Assembly (NCBI GenBank): GCA_017631885.1
Contig: JAGBSH010000021.1
Coordinates: 24,096-88,095 of the forward strand
Length of the DNA stretch: 64,000 nt
DNA from: Fibrobacteraceae bacterium
Lineage (GTDB): Bacteria > Fibrobacterota > Fibrobacteria > Fibrobacterales > Fibrobacteraceae
Direction of reading: 5' to 3'
Within the stretch, counting starts at the first letter, position 1. Every line of letters begins with the position of its first letter. A model generated the notes under the pieces. It ran no database searches. It was not told the origin of the DNA and was given only the letters and a program-made list of their open reading frames with translations. Shown here in pieces: positions 53,456-61,060 of this stretch. Both the position numbers and the translations under genes were made by a program.

Positions 53456-55048
53456 ATGGCGAATGTAAAACATGGAAAAAGACTTTACAAACAAATGGCT
53501 TTAGAAGTAGCTGTTCGCAATCCAGAACGCTACTACGATATTCTTAAAACATTTGCAAAATTTGATGGACTGCTATTAGATGATTCTGGCGTGTTGAAGA
53601 TATATATCCAACTATATTTAGATGGTGTTGTTTACGCAAATAATTTTAACATTGAAAAAGCATCTAATAACGAAGTAAAGGAATTTGTAAAAAAACAATC
53701 CCATAATAATGAATGGGGATATCCTACAGGTTATCAAGCAGCCTTTACACGATATCTTAAAACTCTTTCCGAATTTGGCTTTATCTATGCACAATATCAA
53801 GAACCTCTCAAATTATCTGAAGTCGCTTGGGCTGTCGTAAAAGACGAAATAACTCTGTCAGAAGCTTTTGCCTTACAAAGTATGCGGTTCTGTAGAAAAT
53901 CACCTTATCGACGTGTATTAAATGATTTTAACTATTTTAATTTTATTTTAAAGGTCATAAAATCTCTAGGAAATGAAGAAAAAAAGCTTTCCTACCCTCA
54001 ATTCTTGTTATCACTATTTTCAAAAGATGGCGATGTTTCTGCATTTTTAAACATTTTAAAAGAGAATAAAATTGGTAATGATTTAAAAAAAGCCTACAAC
54101 TTGGTTCAAAAAGAATTTTTTAGAGACAATGGCAATTATGGCAAAATTTGCAAAATGACAACTGCTTTTAATGATTATGGCAATACAGTTTTTAGAGTTT
54201 TACAACTAACAGGCTTTATCACTGTGGAAACACATGGATGCCTAATGCTTTCTTTCAATTCCAATCGAAGTGAATTGTACAATACCCTTGTTAACATGGA
54301 TTTTTCTTTAACCGAAGAGGAAAAGGAATCTCCTTTAAAATATTTTGAAAAGTTAGGTTCGTTAAACGAAACTTTAAAAAAGGTGTTGTTCAGTTGTCGA
54401 GACCTCCAAAGAAAATCTGTTGATGGTTACAATGAAAAGTTAAGGAATATTATAGCTAATTATAATTTGAATAAAGAAAAAATAGAGAACCAATTAAAAA
54501 ACTTATCCAATGGAATCAAAGAAAAAAATGATTTTTGGTATATTCAAGAGCCTTTAAAATTTGAATTTCTCTTATCATTATATCTTTATGCATGTTTAGG
54601 AGATGAATACGATTACAGACCAAATTACAAATGTGATACAGTTGGAATTCCATATTCACACGCTCCTGGAAATATTGGAGACATAGAAGTATCTAATGGC
54701 GACCGCTATTGGCTTATTGAGGCAACATTAATTCGTGGAAAAGCCCAACAGGTGAACAACGAAACAATAAATTTATTCCGACATATTGATGAAATTCAAC
54801 CAGGAACAAAATACTTAAGTCTTGTTGCTCCATACATTCATAATGATACAGATCTTCTTTTGAAAGTTGCAACAATCGTAACAATGGAAGAGAAAAAATC
54901 CCTTATTTTTAGCAAGCCATATAGCACTCAAGAATTTATAGAAATCATGCATAATGGAAACTGTATTAAAGACATGCAAGATACAACGCAGCAATTTATA
55001 AATAGGCTCGGAAAATTTCTAAATACAATGTATTTGCCTGACAATTAA
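53456..55048 (+). CDS. AlwI-like type IIS restriction endonuclease
   Basis: A 530-residue protein preceded by AGGAG. The C-terminal part has 'APGNIGDIEVSNGDRYWLIEATLIRG' spread over about 404-427, followed by 'NNETINLFRHI'. This matches the AlwI/PleI/MlyI/N.BstNBI family, where Asp (Asp409) and Glu (Glu422) of a PD-(D/E)xK-like core are followed by Thr and then a conserved 'xRH' segment. The N-terminal ~300 residues would recognise DNA. The family cuts asymmetric sites such as GGATC or GAGTC a few bases away. Two adjacent adenine methyltransferases support the type IIS assignment. The actual site cannot be read from sequence. Confidence 0.72.
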   Translation: MANVKHGKRLYKQMALEVAVRNPERYYDILKTFAKFDGLLLDDSGVLKIYIQLYLDGVVYANNFNIEKASNNEVKEFVKKQSHNNEWGYPTGYQAAFTRYLKTLSEFGFIYAQYQEPLKLSEVAWAVVKDEITLSEAFALQSMRFCRKSPYRRVLNDFNYFNFILKVIKSLGNEEKKLSYPQFLLSLFSKDGDVSAFLNILKENKIGNDLKKAYNLVQKEFFRDNGNYGKICKMTTAFNDYGNTVFRVLQLTGFITVETHGCLMLSFNSNRSELYNTLVNMDFSLTEEEKESPLKYFEKLGSLNETLKKVLFSCRDLQRKSVDGYNEKLRNIIANYNLNKEKIENQLKNLSNGIKEKNDFWYIQEPLKFEFLLSLYLYACLGDEYDYRPNYKCDTVGIPYSHAPGNIGDIEVSNGDRYWLIEATLIRGKAQQVNNETINLFRHIDEIQPGTKYLSLVAPYIHNDTDLLLKVATIVTMEEKKSLIFSKPYSTQEFIEIMHNGNCIKDMQDTTQQFINRLGKFLNTMYLPDN

Positions 55049-55279
55049 AAATTTCTAGTAGAGATAGTAAAAAAACTCAGTTTTAAACATTGCGAAATTT
55101 TCCTCTCACAGAACTGGAACCCACAACAGATTATCAACGCAATTAACGAGGCTTACGAAAATAAAATCTATGTTTCTGGCAGTAAATATAAGGGGAATTC
55201 TCAAGGAATTAGCATAGATATGTACCTAACACCTGAAGGGAAAATTAAATCTGCTTATCCAATTAAGGAGAAAACATAA
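55049..55279 (+). pseudogene. C-terminal fragment of an EndoU-like nuclease toxin
   Basis: An open frame of 76 residues begins directly after the endonuclease stop and lacks a start codon or ribosome-binding site. It reads 'WNPQQIINAINEAYENKIYV' then 'GISIDMYLTPEGKIKSAYPI'. This is the C-terminal pattern of bacterial EndoU-type RNase toxins found at the tips of contact-dependent and other polymorphic toxins. The upstream part with the catalytic histidines is missing, so no active toxin can be made. Its stop overlaps the putative immunity gene. The restriction module probably replaced or was inserted into the toxin gene. Confidence 0.55.
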
Positions 55280-55605
55280 ACTACACAATCAGAATTATAG
55301 ATGACTCCACCTTTGTTTTTGATTTTCAGCCCCAAAGTACAGTTCTTTCTCTCTTCTTGGAAGGAGATTTTACTGCTTTTCAGGACCAATTTCTTCAACT
55401 GATTGATGATGTTCTTGCGGGCAAATCAAAAGAGGAAGAAATGACAGGAAATTCTACAAATGTTGTATTCCAAAAAGATATGACAACTATTGAAGACCTA
55501 TTCCTTGAAGGAGAACCAACAGTTTGCCGAATTCAAACAAAAGAACTCCGTGCATTAATGGACGAGTGGATTCAAAAGCGACAGGAGTTTTTAAAACAAA
55601 AGTAG
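55276..55605 (+). CDS. putative immunity protein for the EndoU-like toxin, start codon ATA
   Basis: A 109-residue acidic protein. The reading frame continues upstream of the first ordinary start (TTG 55357) to an ATA at 55276-55278, which sits five bases after a perfect AAGGAG (55265-55270) and overlaps the toxin stop as ATAA. The N-terminus would read 'INYTIRIIDDSTFVFDF'. An ancestral ATGA overlap (ATG start, TGA stop) changed by one G-to-A would give exactly this arrangement. Either ATA is used weakly, translation begins at TTG 55357 without a good ribosome-binding site, or the gene is dying. The immunity role is inferred from position only. Confidence 0.5.
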   Translation: MNYTIRIIDDSTFVFDFQPQSTVLSLFLEGDFTAFQDQFLQLIDDVLAGKSKEEEMTGNSTNVVFQKDMTTIEDLFLEGEPTVCRIQTKELRALMDEWIQKRQEFLKQK

Positions 55606-55676
55606 AATCAATATTACCTCCCATACTCCAAAGCATCAAAAAGTGAATTTTTCTTACTTATTTAGATAGAAAAATC

Positions 55677-55705
55677 TTGACAAATTGTATCCGATTAGAT
55701 ACATT
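55677..55705 (+). promoter_or_regulatory. promoter and operator of the HigBA-type module
   Basis: TTGACA (55677-55682) and TACATT (55700-55705) are spaced 17 bases apart. The inverted repeat TGTATC-N6-GATACA (55686-55703) fills the spacer and the first four bases of the -10 box, the right place for an autorepressor such as the HigA-like antitoxin. Transcription would start near 55712, only a few bases before the toxin ATG. Confidence 0.8.
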
Positions 55706-55717
55706 TGTGATTGTATG

Positions 55718-56020
55718 ATGACCATAATCGAAACCCCAATGTTTAAAAAATGGCTGACTAAATTACGGGACGTTCGAGCAAAAGCACGGATACTCTTTAG
55801 GCTAACACAGATTGAAGGAGGGAATCTAGGTGATTATAAATCTGTTGGCGAAGGGGTATCAGAAATGCGAATAAATTATGGGCCTGGATACAGACTATAC
55901 TTTGCGAGGAATGGAGAATCTATAGTAATTCTGCTTATCGGTGGAGACAAATCCACACAAAACAGAGACATTGAAAAGGCTAAATCTATTTGGCGAGGGC
56001 TACAAGATGAAAAAAAATGA
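55718..56020 (+). CDS. HigB/RelE-type toxin (phage Gp49-like)
   Basis: A 100-residue protein of the addiction-module killer/Gp49-like branch of RelE/HigB. It starts 'MTIIETPMFKKWLTKLRDVR' and contains 'GNLGDYKSVGEGVSEMRINY' and 'GPGYRLYFARNGESIVILLI', ending 'GGDKSTQNRDIEKAKSIW'; all are family blocks. Such toxins cut ribosome-bound mRNA. The start is ATG 55718 (55715 also possible). With transcription starting near 55712 the mRNA would be almost leaderless, and no Shine-Dalgarno sequence is present. The 3' end overlaps the antitoxin gene by 14 bases. Toxin-first order is typical of higBA. Confidence 0.9.
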   Translation: MTIIETPMFKKWLTKLRDVRAKARILFRLTQIEGGNLGDYKSVGEGVSEMRINYGPGYRLYFARNGESIVILLIGGDKSTQNRDIEKAKSIWRGLQDEKK

Positions 56021-56363
56021 AACCTCAATTTTAAATATTGCAGAATATCTCGACAATGAAGAAATCGTCGCTGAATACTTGAATATGGTCAGCGAATCAG
56101 ATAATCCTGCTCTGTTTCTAAGAGCTATCGGGCACATTGCAAAAAGCAAGGGAATGTCTCTAATTGCTGAAAAAACAGGACTTGCTCGAGAAAGTCTTTA
56201 CAAGGCTTTAAACGAGAAAGCTCACCCACGATTTGAAACAATTTTCAAAGTCCTAAATGCTATGGATATCCAAATGACGCTTATTCCAAAAGTCAAATCT
56301 AGAAAGCAACGGAAACCGAAAGTTCTTTGTGTCGCAGAAAAAAATATGCGGTATAAGGTTTAA
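56007..56363 (+). CDS. HigA-type antitoxin (XRE family)
   Basis: A 118-residue protein of the HI1420-like 'addiction module antidote' group. 'NIAEYLDNEEIVAEYLNMVS' at the N-terminus binds the toxin. 'IAKSKGMSLIAEKTGLARES' followed by 'LYKALNEKAHPRFETIFKVL' is the helix-turn-helix. A basic tail ('KVKSRKQRKPKV') follows. The start is ATG 56007 inside the toxin gene; a longer frame from 55941 is within the toxin and unlikely. It should neutralise the toxin and repress the promoter through the 55686-55703 palindrome. It lies directly before the family C tandem repeat. Confidence 0.9.
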   Translation: MKKNETSILNIAEYLDNEEIVAEYLNMVSESDNPALFLRAIGHIAKSKGMSLIAEKTGLARESLYKALNEKAHPRFETIFKVLNAMDIQMTLIPKVKSRKQRKPKVLCVAEKNMRYKV

Positions 56364-56391
56364 CTATCAAAAGTTTTTCTCTTTGATTTTC

Positions 56392-56550
56392 GGGGTTTTG
56401 GCAGAAACCCTTTTCGCTCGGTCATGTCAAATTGCAAACAAGTTTGCATCTGCCGCGACTCTCGCTTGTGGGGTTTTAAAGAAACCCGGGGCGCTCGGTT
56501 ATGCCAACTCGCACAAGTGCGGTTGTCGCTGCTCTCGCTTGTGGGGTTTT
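56392..56550 (+). repeat. family C tandem structured repeat (two units)
   Basis: Two head-to-tail units of 78 and 73 bases (from 56392 and 56470), closed by a third GGGGTTTT at 56543. Each begins with a GGGTTT/AAACCC hairpin, then CGCTCGGT, then a hairpin with an ACAAGT apex, then CTCTCGCTTGTG. Apical stems are TGCAAAC/GTTTGCA (56433-56439 with 56442-56448) in unit 1 and CGCAC/GTGCG (56510-56514 with 56517-56521) in unit 2, so pairing is kept while the bases differ. It fills the gap between the antitoxin and the next gene. Confidence 0.75.
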
Positions 56551-56657
56551 GCGTTCCCTTGAAAACTTTGGATTTTTCTAGAACATAAATAAAGATATTT
56601 AAAAACATTTATTATATTTTTCTCACAAACATCTCTTGGAAGATTTTGGAGATAAGC

Positions 56658-58175
56658 ATGAGAAAATTCATTTTGTTGTGTGTTTTGTTTGCTTTAGCGA
56701 TTTCTGTTAACGCCATTTCGATTTCCACTCTCGATGAACAATTTTCTCAAAATAACCAAACAGTATTAAGATTCAAAATTGAAAATAATTCTCACGACAC
56801 TTTAAAAGAAATAGAACTCCGTTATCACGTAAAACAAGACACATCAAAAATTGCAGAACCTGATTTGTATTATCTCCCAGAAGGTATGGCGAATTGGTCT
56901 TATGAAGATTCTCTGAATGCAACACTTGTAATTTATTTTCCAAACACCATCCTTTATCCTGGAGATACACTTGGCGGAAACTCTGGTTTTTCAATAGGTT
57001 TACACAATAAAAATTGGTCCGCTTGGTCTAAAAACGACGACCCCTCCCAGCCAAAGTCTAATACTTTTTCTGTAGCAAATAATATTGAAGTTTTATCAAG
57101 TGGTAAACCTTTAATGCTTACTGCTGCTAAAAATGCAGGTTGCCCTGTTGTTCAATTTGTTGAGGTTCAAAAAGATTCTATAGCATTACAGATTTTGCAA
57201 AAATTAAATTCTGATTCTTCTTTTATAACAATCAAAAATAAAAATGACAATTCTATACAAGTTAATTTAAATGATGCCAAAACAGATTCTTTAGGACAAA
57301 AAATTTGGCGAGGACTTTTACCAACTCAAGATTCTGTAGAACATCGTGGTGAATTATTTGCAGAATGTAATGGAAATCTTTTAGCTTATTTTGCTTTTGG
57401 CTGGAAACCGGAAAATGCAAGTGATGCTGTTGAAAAAAATCTTTGGGAATCAACCGATTCTTTTGTAAAAGCAGAAGTCGGGAGCGTATTTTCTGCAAAA
57501 CCTGTTCTTTTACGAGATAAGGCTTTCGTCCATGGTAATTTAGAAACAGCAAATACAATCATAAAACAGAGTTCAACAATAAAAGTAGCCGGTAGTATAA
57601 TAGAACATTCCCCACACGAAAATTCTACAAAACAAGCTTACGATAATTTTTTTGATAATACTTTTGATTGGAACATAGATTTTGAAATCAGTAATTCGAG
57701 AGTCCTAAATTCTGGAGAGAATTTGACTTCTGGTTTGTTCTCTTATAATTTTCGCAAAATAGATTTTAATTTTAACTCAGGTTCAAATTTGATTCTGAAC
57801 GCTTCGGGAGATTTCTATGCGGGAGCGTTAAAGTTCCAAAAAGATTCTAAACTAATTCCTCAAACAGACGGTAGTGTAATTTTCTATGTTGGTAATGATT
57901 TTCAATGGAACGGAACAGTTGTTGCTGACGATATGATTTCTGCTGCTCAACATTTGATGATATATTATTATGGCACAAGTCCAGTTTATATTCAAACAGA
58001 ATTCGCTGGCACTATTATTGCGCCGAATGCAGAAGTAATAGTTGGGCAAGTGGGTAAAAATTTCTATGGTGCAATTTATGCAAAAAGTATTGTTGTTCAT
58101 CAAGACACAAAAGTTACTTGGGTACCTTTCTTACGTGAAACAGCAAATGCTGTGGTGGCGAATTTATATAGGTAA
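56658..58175 (+). CDS. exported protein with CBM3-like N-terminus and DUF7305-like C-terminus
   Basis: A 505-residue protein from ATG 56658 (GGAG upstream; a TTG at 56646 overlaps that site). Signal peptide 'FILLCVLFALAISVNAI'. Residues about 25-150 have the strand order of family 3 cellulose-binding modules ('TVLRFKIENNSHDTLKEIEL', 'RYHV', 'PGDTLGGNSGFSIGLHNKNW', 'VANNIEVLSSGKPL'). The C-terminal half has the pattern of DUF7305-like repeats ('FAGTIIAPNAEVIVGQVGKN', 'FYGAIYAKSIVVHQDTKVTW'), which resemble polymer-forming shafts. No catalytic domain is seen. It probably binds the cell surface and plant polysaccharide. The lipoprotein gene follows after 12 bases. Confidence 0.6.
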   Translation: MRKFILLCVLFALAISVNAISISTLDEQFSQNNQTVLRFKIENNSHDTLKEIELRYHVKQDTSKIAEPDLYYLPEGMANWSYEDSLNATLVIYFPNTILYPGDTLGGNSGFSIGLHNKNWSAWSKNDDPSQPKSNTFSVANNIEVLSSGKPLMLTAAKNAGCPVVQFVEVQKDSIALQILQKLNSDSSFITIKNKNDNSIQVNLNDAKTDSLGQKIWRGLLPTQDSVEHRGELFAECNGNLLAYFAFGWKPENASDAVEKNLWESTDSFVKAEVGSVFSAKPVLLRDKAFVHGNLETANTIIKQSSTIKVAGSIIEHSPHENSTKQAYDNFFDNTFDWNIDFEISNSRVLNSGENLTSGLFSYNFRKIDFNFNSGSNLILNASGDFYAGALKFQKDSKLIPQTDGSVIFYVGNDFQWNGTVVADDMISAAQHLMIYYYGTSPVYIQTEFAGTIIAPNAEVIVGQVGKNFYGAIYAKSIVVHQDTKVTWVPFLRETANAVVANLYR

Positions 58176-58187
58176 AAGGAGCGGAGT

Positions 58188-58853
58188 ATGCGTAAACTGA
58201 ATTTAATTGCTTTGTTTTTTATTGCTTTTGTGGCTTGTAGTAAGGAAGGGGAAGAATGTTTAAGTTACGATGATGCAATGATGGTTCTTTATTACCACTA
58301 TGTGGATTCTAAATCCCCTTATGTCCTTGATTATTCTCAATATCAAAAAGAACAACAATTATTACAACAAGATGTAAATTTAGATTCTACATTTTTTGAA
58401 ATCGAAAAACAAAAAATTTATCCAAAAGTAAGTTTTTACTTAGATGGGGAATTAATAAGTTCCAATTATGATGAATTGGGTATACAACATTGGACGAATT
58501 ATACTCCTTATAAAAGAATGAAATTTGTAAATATTGTAGGTTCTAGTTGTACTAATTTTGGTGATTTTGGAAAATTAAAAAAAGGACGTGTTTTGTCATT
58601 AAAATCTATTGTTTGGAATGAAACAAAGGATTCATCAGTGTATACTATAGATATTTCAATAAAACCAAATTATGTCTATGGATTCTTTTTGAAAAAAGAT
58701 ATAGAATCTATAAAATGGAACGATGGAATAGACCATATTAACATAAAAGAGTTAGAATGTTTCAATGAAATTTGTATGTTTTACTATAAAAGAACCGATA
58801 TAATATGTGAAGCTAGTTCATTAGGAGACCATTGTTTTACGTATAATGAATAG
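58188..58853 (+). CDS. predicted lipoprotein of unknown function
   Basis: A 221-residue protein with a lipoprotein signal ('LIALFFIAFVACSKEGEEC', lipobox FVAC, Cys17). The mature part is rich in Tyr, Asp and Ile, has four to five Cys after the lipobox and no recognised domain. It ends in 'SLGDHCFTYNE'. GGAGCGGAG precedes the ATG. It is the second gene of a unit with the CBM3-like protein and may form a surface complex with it. The terminator at 58980 closes the unit. Confidence 0.55.
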   Translation: MRKLNLIALFFIAFVACSKEGEECLSYDDAMMVLYYHYVDSKSPYVLDYSQYQKEQQLLQQDVNLDSTFFEIEKQKIYPKVSFYLDGELISSNYDELGIQHWTNYTPYKRMKFVNIVGSSCTNFGDFGKLKKGRVLSLKSIVWNETKDSSVYTIDISIKPNYVYGFFLKKDIESIKWNDGIDHINIKELECFNEICMFYYKRTDIICEASSLGDHCFTYNE

Positions 58854-58905
58854 TTTTAATCATAAAGTTATCAACTTCCAATTTTTGTGAATGGCGAACA
58901 AGTAT

Positions 58906-58943
58906 GTGAACCCAAATAGTTGGACACAACTTTCGGGGTTCAC
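58906..58943 (+). other. branched hairpin between the lipoprotein gene and thrS
   Basis: GTGAACCC (58906-58913) pairs perfectly with GGGTTCAC (58936-58943) and encloses a second hairpin AGTTG/CAACT (58918-58922 with 58927-58931). It has no T-run, so it is not a terminator by itself. Role unknown. Confidence 0.55.
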
Positions 58944-58979
58944 TTCAGAGAAGGGGTGGAGAGCAACAAAGTGCGAACC

Positions 58980-59000
58980 AGGGGAAGGCTTTCCCCTTTT
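58980..59000 (+). terminator. intrinsic terminator before thrS
   Basis: AGGGGAA (58980-58986) pairs with TTCCCCT (58991-58997) around a GGCT loop and is followed by TTT. The T-run is short, so it may be a leaky terminator or an attenuator for thrS rather than a full stop. Confidence 0.65.
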
Positions 59001-59054
59001 ATGAAAAAATGAGTTGTCTTGGTTGCCACGCCAAAAGGCAAATGCTATCTTTGG

Positions 59055-59097
59055 CTCACCGCCAGATGTCGTATTTCTGGGGAACCGGGCGAGAACC
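59055..59097 (+). promoter_or_regulatory. thrS leader: tRNA-Thr anticodon-arm-like hairpin
   Basis: CCAGA (59062-59066) pairs with TCTGG (59076-59080). Above a T-T mismatch, the seven-base loop GTCGTAT (59068-59074) reads like a tRNA anticodon loop: U33, CGU anticodon of tRNA-Thr, A37. A second hairpin GGGCG/CGCCC lies about 10 bases further on, some 20 bases before the thrS start. In E. coli, ThrRS represses its own mRNA by binding a leader hairpin that mimics this arm; the same device is inferred here. It lies downstream of the 58980 terminator. Confidence 0.55.
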
Positions 59098-59117
59098 GCC
59101 CACAAAAAGGATTATTT

Positions 59118-61055
59118 ATGTCTCAAATCGAACTTACATTCCCTAATGGCGACCTACGTTCCGTCGAATTGGGGACTACTGGCCTTGATATTGCTAAGAG
59201 CATTTCTGAAGGTCTTGCTCGTAAAGCTATCGGCGTTAAATTGGGTGATAAAATTTTGGATTTAAATCGCCCGTTGACTGAAAGCGGCTCTATCAAGATT
59301 ATTACTCCGAATAACGATGACCCAGATGCTTTGATGCTTTTGCGCCATTCTTGTAGCCACGTTCTTGCCGAAGCTGTTTGCGATTTATTCCCAGGCACAA
59401 AATTGGCTTATGGCCCAGCAATCGATAAAGGTTTCTATTACGATTTGATGACTCCAACTCCTATTAAGGAAGAGGATTTTGCAAAGATTGAAAAGCGAAT
59501 GAAGGAAATCATTAAAGAGGATAGGCCTTTTACTCGCATTGAAGTTTCTGCCGAAGAGGGTTTGAAGCGTACCGAAGGCGATAAGTATAAAAGAGATAAC
59601 GCTGAACGCGCTCTAGCTCGTGAAGAAAGTGATGGCACTCTTAGTTTTTATTGTTCTGGAAAACCTGGCGAAAATTGGGAAGACCTTTGCGCTGGCCCAC
59701 ACGTTCCTAGCACAGGTAAATTGAAGGCTTTTAAGATTTTGTCTTTGGCTGGTGCTTATTGGCATGGCGATCAAAATTCTGACCAGCTTACTCGTGTTTA
59801 TGGCACTTGCTTTGCGGATAAGGAAGGTCTTGAAACTTATTTGCATTTGCTTGAAGAAGCGAAAAAGCGCGACCACAGAAAAATTGGTAAGGAAATGGAT
59901 CTTTACCACATTGAAGATCACTCCCCTGGTATGGTGTTCTGGCACCCGAAGGGAACAACTATGGTGAACGCTCTTAAAGATTATATCCGCGGGAAAATTG
60001 ACCGCCGTGGTTATAAAGAAGTGATTACGCCAGAACTTGTTGATAAATCCCTTTGGATTAAATCCGGCCACGCTGACAAGTATAACGAAAACATGTTCAG
60101 AACTTTTGCTGGCGAACAAGAAATGGCTGTGAAGCCTATGAACTGCCCTTGCCACATTCAGATTTTTAACACCGGGCTCCGTAGCTGGCGCGATTTGCCA
60201 ATGCGTCTTGCTGAATTTGGTAAATGCCATCGTTATGAACCTGCTGGCACTATGCATGGTTTAATGCGCGTTCGCGGTTTTGTACAAGACGATGCTCATA
60301 TTTTCTGTACAGAAGATCAAATCGCAAGCGAAGTTGCTGATTTCTGCCAACTTGTAAAAGATGTTTACGCAGATTTTGGCTTTAATGAAATTCTCGTGAA
60401 GTTCTCTACGCGCCCAGAAAAGCGTGTTGGTTCAGACGATTTGTGGGACAAAGCAGAAGCCGCTCTTGAAGAAGCTACCAAATTAGCTGGCTTAGAATAT
60501 GTTTTGAACCCGGGCGAAGGGGCTTTCTATGGCCCGAAACTTGAATTTGTCTTAAAAGATTGCCTTGGTCGCGACTGGCAATGCGGAACTATTCAAGTGG
60601 ATTTCAATTTGCCACAACGCCTTGGTGCTGAATATGTGGGTAAAGACAACCAGAAACATATTCCTGTAATGCTCCACCGCGCTGCCGTGGGTTCTATTGA
60701 ACGTTTCCTCGGTATTCTTATTGAAGAATTTATGGGTGATTTCCCACTCTGGCTTTCACCAGTTCAGGCTCGCGTGCTCCCAATTTCTGAAAAGTTTGTG
60801 GAATACGCAAGAACTGTAGAACGTGAACTTGTAAATGCCGGCGTTCGCACAGAAATTGATGATAGTAACGAAAAACTCGGCTACAAGATTCGCCAATGCG
60901 AACTCCAAAAGGTGCCTTACCTCCTCATCGTTGGTGAGAAGGAAGTTGCCGATGGAGTCGTGTCCGTCCGTAAGCGTAAGGACGGAGATAAGGGTTCTAT
61001 GACCGTTGCAGACTTCCTCAAGATGACGGAAGACGACCGCAAGGTTGTGAGATAA
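59118..61055 (+). CDS. thrS: threonyl-tRNA synthetase
   Basis: A 645-residue class II synthetase, matching E. coli ThrRS (642). It has an N-terminal TGS domain ('IELTFPNGDLRSVELG'), the editing domain with 'LRHSCSHVLAEAVCDL' and 'YRDNAERA'-type segments, and the catalytic core with zinc ligand Cys343 in 'MNCPCHIQIF'. 'FGKCHRYEPAGTMHGLMRVR' is motif 2, followed by the anticodon-binding domain. The start is ATG 59118; a longer in-frame start (TTG 59019) would run through the leader hairpins. The last ~40 codons are GC-richer than the rest and are followed by a second, divergent copy of the ThrRS tail at 61142-61258. Confidence 0.97.
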   Translation: MSQIELTFPNGDLRSVELGTTGLDIAKSISEGLARKAIGVKLGDKILDLNRPLTESGSIKIITPNNDDPDALMLLRHSCSHVLAEAVCDLFPGTKLAYGPAIDKGFYYDLMTPTPIKEEDFAKIEKRMKEIIKEDRPFTRIEVSAEEGLKRTEGDKYKRDNAERALAREESDGTLSFYCSGKPGENWEDLCAGPHVPSTGKLKAFKILSLAGAYWHGDQNSDQLTRVYGTCFADKEGLETYLHLLEEAKKRDHRKIGKEMDLYHIEDHSPGMVFWHPKGTTMVNALKDYIRGKIDRRGYKEVITPELVDKSLWIKSGHADKYNENMFRTFAGEQEMAVKPMNCPCHIQIFNTGLRSWRDLPMRLAEFGKCHRYEPAGTMHGLMRVRGFVQDDAHIFCTEDQIASEVADFCQLVKDVYADFGFNEILVKFSTRPEKRVGSDDLWDKAEAALEEATKLAGLEYVLNPGEGAFYGPKLEFVLKDCLGRDWQCGTIQVDFNLPQRLGAEYVGKDNQKHIPVMLHRAAVGSIERFLGILIEEFMGDFPLWLSPVQARVLPISEKFVEYARTVERELVNAGVRTEIDDSNEKLGYKIRQCELQKVPYLLIVGEKEVADGVVSVRKRKDGDKGSMTVADFLKMTEDDRKVVR

Positions 61056-61060
61056 GGCGA

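Noticed and set aside
59019..59117. A 33-residue N-terminal extension of ThrRS from TTG 59019
   Set aside because: It would translate through the leader hairpins; ATG 59118 gives the standard TGS-domain start.
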